Of a stretch of DNA of 64,000 nucleotides, positions 62,314 through 64,000 are shown one piece after another. Position numbers and translations under genes: made by a program. The first letter of the stretch is position 1. Every line of letters starts with the position of its first letter. The DNA comes from Rhodobacteraceae bacterium EL53 (GTDB lineage: Bacteria; Pseudomonadota; Alphaproteobacteria; Rhodobacterales; Rhodobacteraceae), in NCBI GenBank assembly GCA_900313015.1, contig OMPR01000017.1, positions 279,512 to 343,511 of the forward strand. The letters run 5' to 3'. The notes beneath the pieces were generated by a model. That model made no database searches and was not told where the DNA came from. It worked only from the letters and a program-made list of their open reading frames with translations.

Positions 62314-64000
62314 CAGATCTTCGACCCATCTTGTGGACGCCATCGAAGGAACGCGCAGATAGTAGCCGTATGGCTGAGTTTACAGGTTGGCTAGAACAGA
62401 CGCGGAATATGCAGTTCGACGATTACCAAGCCTTGTGGCAGTGGAGTGTGAATGATCTGGACGGGTTCTGGTCTGCGGTCTGGGAATTTTTCGGGATTCA
62501 GTCCAGCGCGCCGCATTCGGCGGTTCTTGCTGACCGCAAGATGCCAGGCGCCGTCTGGTTTCCCAGAGCAAAGATCAACTTTGCGCAACAGATGCTGCTG
62601 CACGCTGCCAAGACCCCAAATGATCCATGCCTGATCGTGCAATCAGAAACATTTGGCAGGACCGAATTGTCTTGGGGCGAATTCGCGGCACAGGTGGCTA
62701 GTGTTGCTCAGCATTTGAAATCAACGGGGGTCGGGCAGGGCGATCGGGTTGTGGCGATTTTGCCGAACACCGAAACCGCCTTTGTCGCTTGCCTCGCGAC
62801 GGCCAGTATCGGGGCTATCTGGTCCCTGTGCGCCCCCGACATGGGGCATGTCGCGATCTTGGACAGGTTCCGTCAAATCGAACCTAAGGTGTTGATTGCT
62901 CAGGATGGGTATGTTCATGCCGGCAAAATGATTGATCGATCTGACGTACTCGAAACGATCAGAAACGGTTTGCCAACTCTAGAACAAACTGTGTTGGTGC
63001 CGGTGATCGGGCAGGTCAGCAAAGGGGTCCGCGCCTGGTCTGATCTGATTCACACCAAAGCAGAGCTCGAGTTCGCGCAGGTGTCTTTTGATCACCCCCT
63101 TTGGGTGGTGTATTCTTCGGGGACCACAGGCAATCCGAAACCGATTGTCCACGGTCATGGCGGTATTTTACTCGAAGGGAGCAAACAATCCCTGCACCAA
63201 GATCTAAAGGCCGGTGACCGGTTCTGTTGGTTAACGTCATCGGGGTGGGTCATGTGGAATGCTCAATTTGTGGCGTTGGGGCAGGGTGCCTCGGTGTTGA
63301 TGTATGACGGTGCCCCGAACCACCCGGATATGATGACCGTCTGGCGCAGTGTCGCACAGGAACGTGTCAACTATTTCGGGGTTGGCGCGGCCTATGTCAC
63401 GATTTGTGCAAAAGCCGGGATCCGGCCTTGTGATGATCTTGATTTGAGTGCGCTCAGATCGCTGGGAACAACTGGGTCGCCATTGACGTCAGATGGGTAT
63501 GATTGGATCTATGACGCCGTACGTCAGGACATCTGGCTCGCGCCCATTTCTGGTGGCACCGATTTTTGTGGCGCATTTGTAGGAGGCAATCCCATGCTTC
63601 CGGTACGCGCTGGTGAAATGCAATGTCGTGCCTTGGGGAACGCCGTTCGCAGCTTTGATGTGCATGGCACTGAATTGATTGGAGAAGTTGGAGAGCTGGT
63701 TTGCACTGAACCATTGCCCTCGATGCCATTGTTCCTGTGGGGAGATGAAGACGGTCAGCGGCTTTACGAAAGCTATTTTGATACTTATCCCGGTATTTGG
63801 CGTCATGGCGATTGGATTGAGATCACCGAAGAGGGTGGATCCGTTATTTACGGTAGATCTGATGCGACGATCAACAGGCAGGGTTTGCGACTGGGTTCTT
63901 CTGAAATCTATCAGGCGGTCGAAGGTCTGAGCGAGGTGTTGGATTCACTTGTCATTGATCTAGAATTCCTCGGGCGCGACAGCTTTATGCCGCTGTTTGT
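62310..64000 (+). CDS. Acetoacetyl-CoA synthetase (3' end outside window)
   Basis: An ANL-superfamily ligase, 563 codons visible. The N-terminal ACAS-type segment (ILWTPSKERADSSRMAEFTGWL) and PGAVWFPRAKINFAQQML suit acetoacetyl-CoA synthetase. The ATP loop is VVYSSGTTGNPKPIVHGHGG and an adenylate motif is GGTDFCGAFVGGNPMLPV. It activates acetoacetate, or a related keto acid, with ATP and CoA. ATG 62310 overlaps the esterase stop by four bases. The C-terminal lysine domain lies beyond the window end. Confidence 0.9.
   Translation, partial: MTDLRPILWTPSKERADSSRMAEFTGWLEQTRNMQFDDYQALWQWSVNDLDGFWSAVWEFFGIQSSAPHSAVLADRKMPGAVWFPRAKINFAQQMLLHAAKTPNDPCLIVQSETFGRTELSWGEFAAQVASVAQHLKSTGVGQGDRVVAILPNTETAFVACLATASIGAIWSLCAPDMGHVAILDRFRQIEPKVLIAQDGYVHAGKMIDRSDVLETIRNGLPTLEQTVLVPVIGQVSKGVRAWSDLIHTKAELEFAQVSFDHPLWVVYSSGTTGNPKPIVHGHGGILLEGSKQSLHQDLKAGDRFCWLTSSGWVMWNAQFVALGQGASVLMYDGAPNHPDMMTVWRSVAQERVNYFGVGAAYVTICAKAGIRPCDDLDLSALRSLGTTGSPLTSDGYDWIYDAVRQDIWLAPISGGTDFCGAFVGGNPMLPVRAGEMQCRALGNAVRSFDVHGTELIGEVGELVCTEPLPSMPLFLWGDEDGQRLYESYFDTYPGIWRHGDWIEITEEGGSVIYGRSDATINRQGLRLGSSEIYQAVEGLSEVLDSLVIDLEFLGRDSFMPLF

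Noticed and set aside
1-64000. CRISPR array, prophage, secretion system, biosynthetic gene cluster or luxI
   Set aside because: No regularly spaced repeats, phage structural genes, secretion components or synthase genes were seen; the DUF2235 gene alone does not indicate type VI secretion.

Overview
The window comes from an alphaproteobacterium of the Roseobacter group (Rhodobacterales). This rests on gene content and order: lysC-ptsP, obg-proB-proA, the olsB-olsA ornithine-lipid pair, chpT beside a DUF3553 gene, an L21 protein with a helix-hairpin-helix tail, many acyl-CoA genes, and a phytanoyl-type oxygenase paired with an HD oxygenase. Base composition looks moderately GC-rich and even, apart from a short, decayed mobile patch near 28.4-30.9 kb.

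Layout. 0-11 kb: 3' end of lysC, ptsP (EI-Ntr), an ABC exporter, two convergent PLP aminotransferases, an LpxO-like hydroxylase, an SMP-30-like protein, a crotonase and a VOC protein. 11-18 kb: valS, a dienelactone-hydrolase-like protein, then a tmpA/phnY-tmpB/phnZ-like oxygenase pair divergent from a LysR regulator that has a perfect palindromic operator in front of it. 18-26 kb: an orphan form-II CoxL-like molybdo-hydroxylase overlapping a DUF2235 hydrolase, a PaaI thioesterase, metF divergent from a MetR-like regulator, an MDR oxidoreductase and an inositol-monophosphatase-like protein. 26-31 kb: GFA, rhomboid and TPR genes, then tRNA-Leu (with a degenerate copy upstream), a frameshifted integrase cut by an IS5/IS427-type element that is itself dead, a second integrase fragment, two small unknown genes and tRNA-Ser.

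31-45 kb is the housekeeping core: two tandem DUF2059 proteins, rplU-rpmA, a LysE exporter, a GNAT protein, obg-proB-proA, chpT, DUF3553, olsB-olsA and rpsB-tsf. The tsf-luxR gap (43.37-43.55 kb) holds a chain of hairpins ending in a minus-strand intrinsic terminator, a candidate small RNA. Next to it, aroQ overlaps a LuxR-type regulator whose usual acyl-homoserine-lactone contacts are replaced.

45-64 kb is a large acyl-CoA catabolic region: crotonases, MaoC hydratase, quinone-reductase-like MDRs, two adjacent acyl-CoA dehydrogenases that look like a heteromer, SDRs (one MFE-2 type), a nitronate monooxygenase, a histidine phosphatase, an APH-fold kinase of the ACAD10/11-LvaA kind, an IclR regulator, a lone ABC binding protein, a divergent GST-SDR-DsbA-like isomerase operon, and a crotonase-esterase-acetoacetyl-CoA synthetase run that leaves the window. 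Together these suggest activation, dehydrogenation, hydration and cleavage of an unidentified branched, cyclic or hydroxylated acid, with kinase chemistry on a hydroxyacyl-CoA possible.
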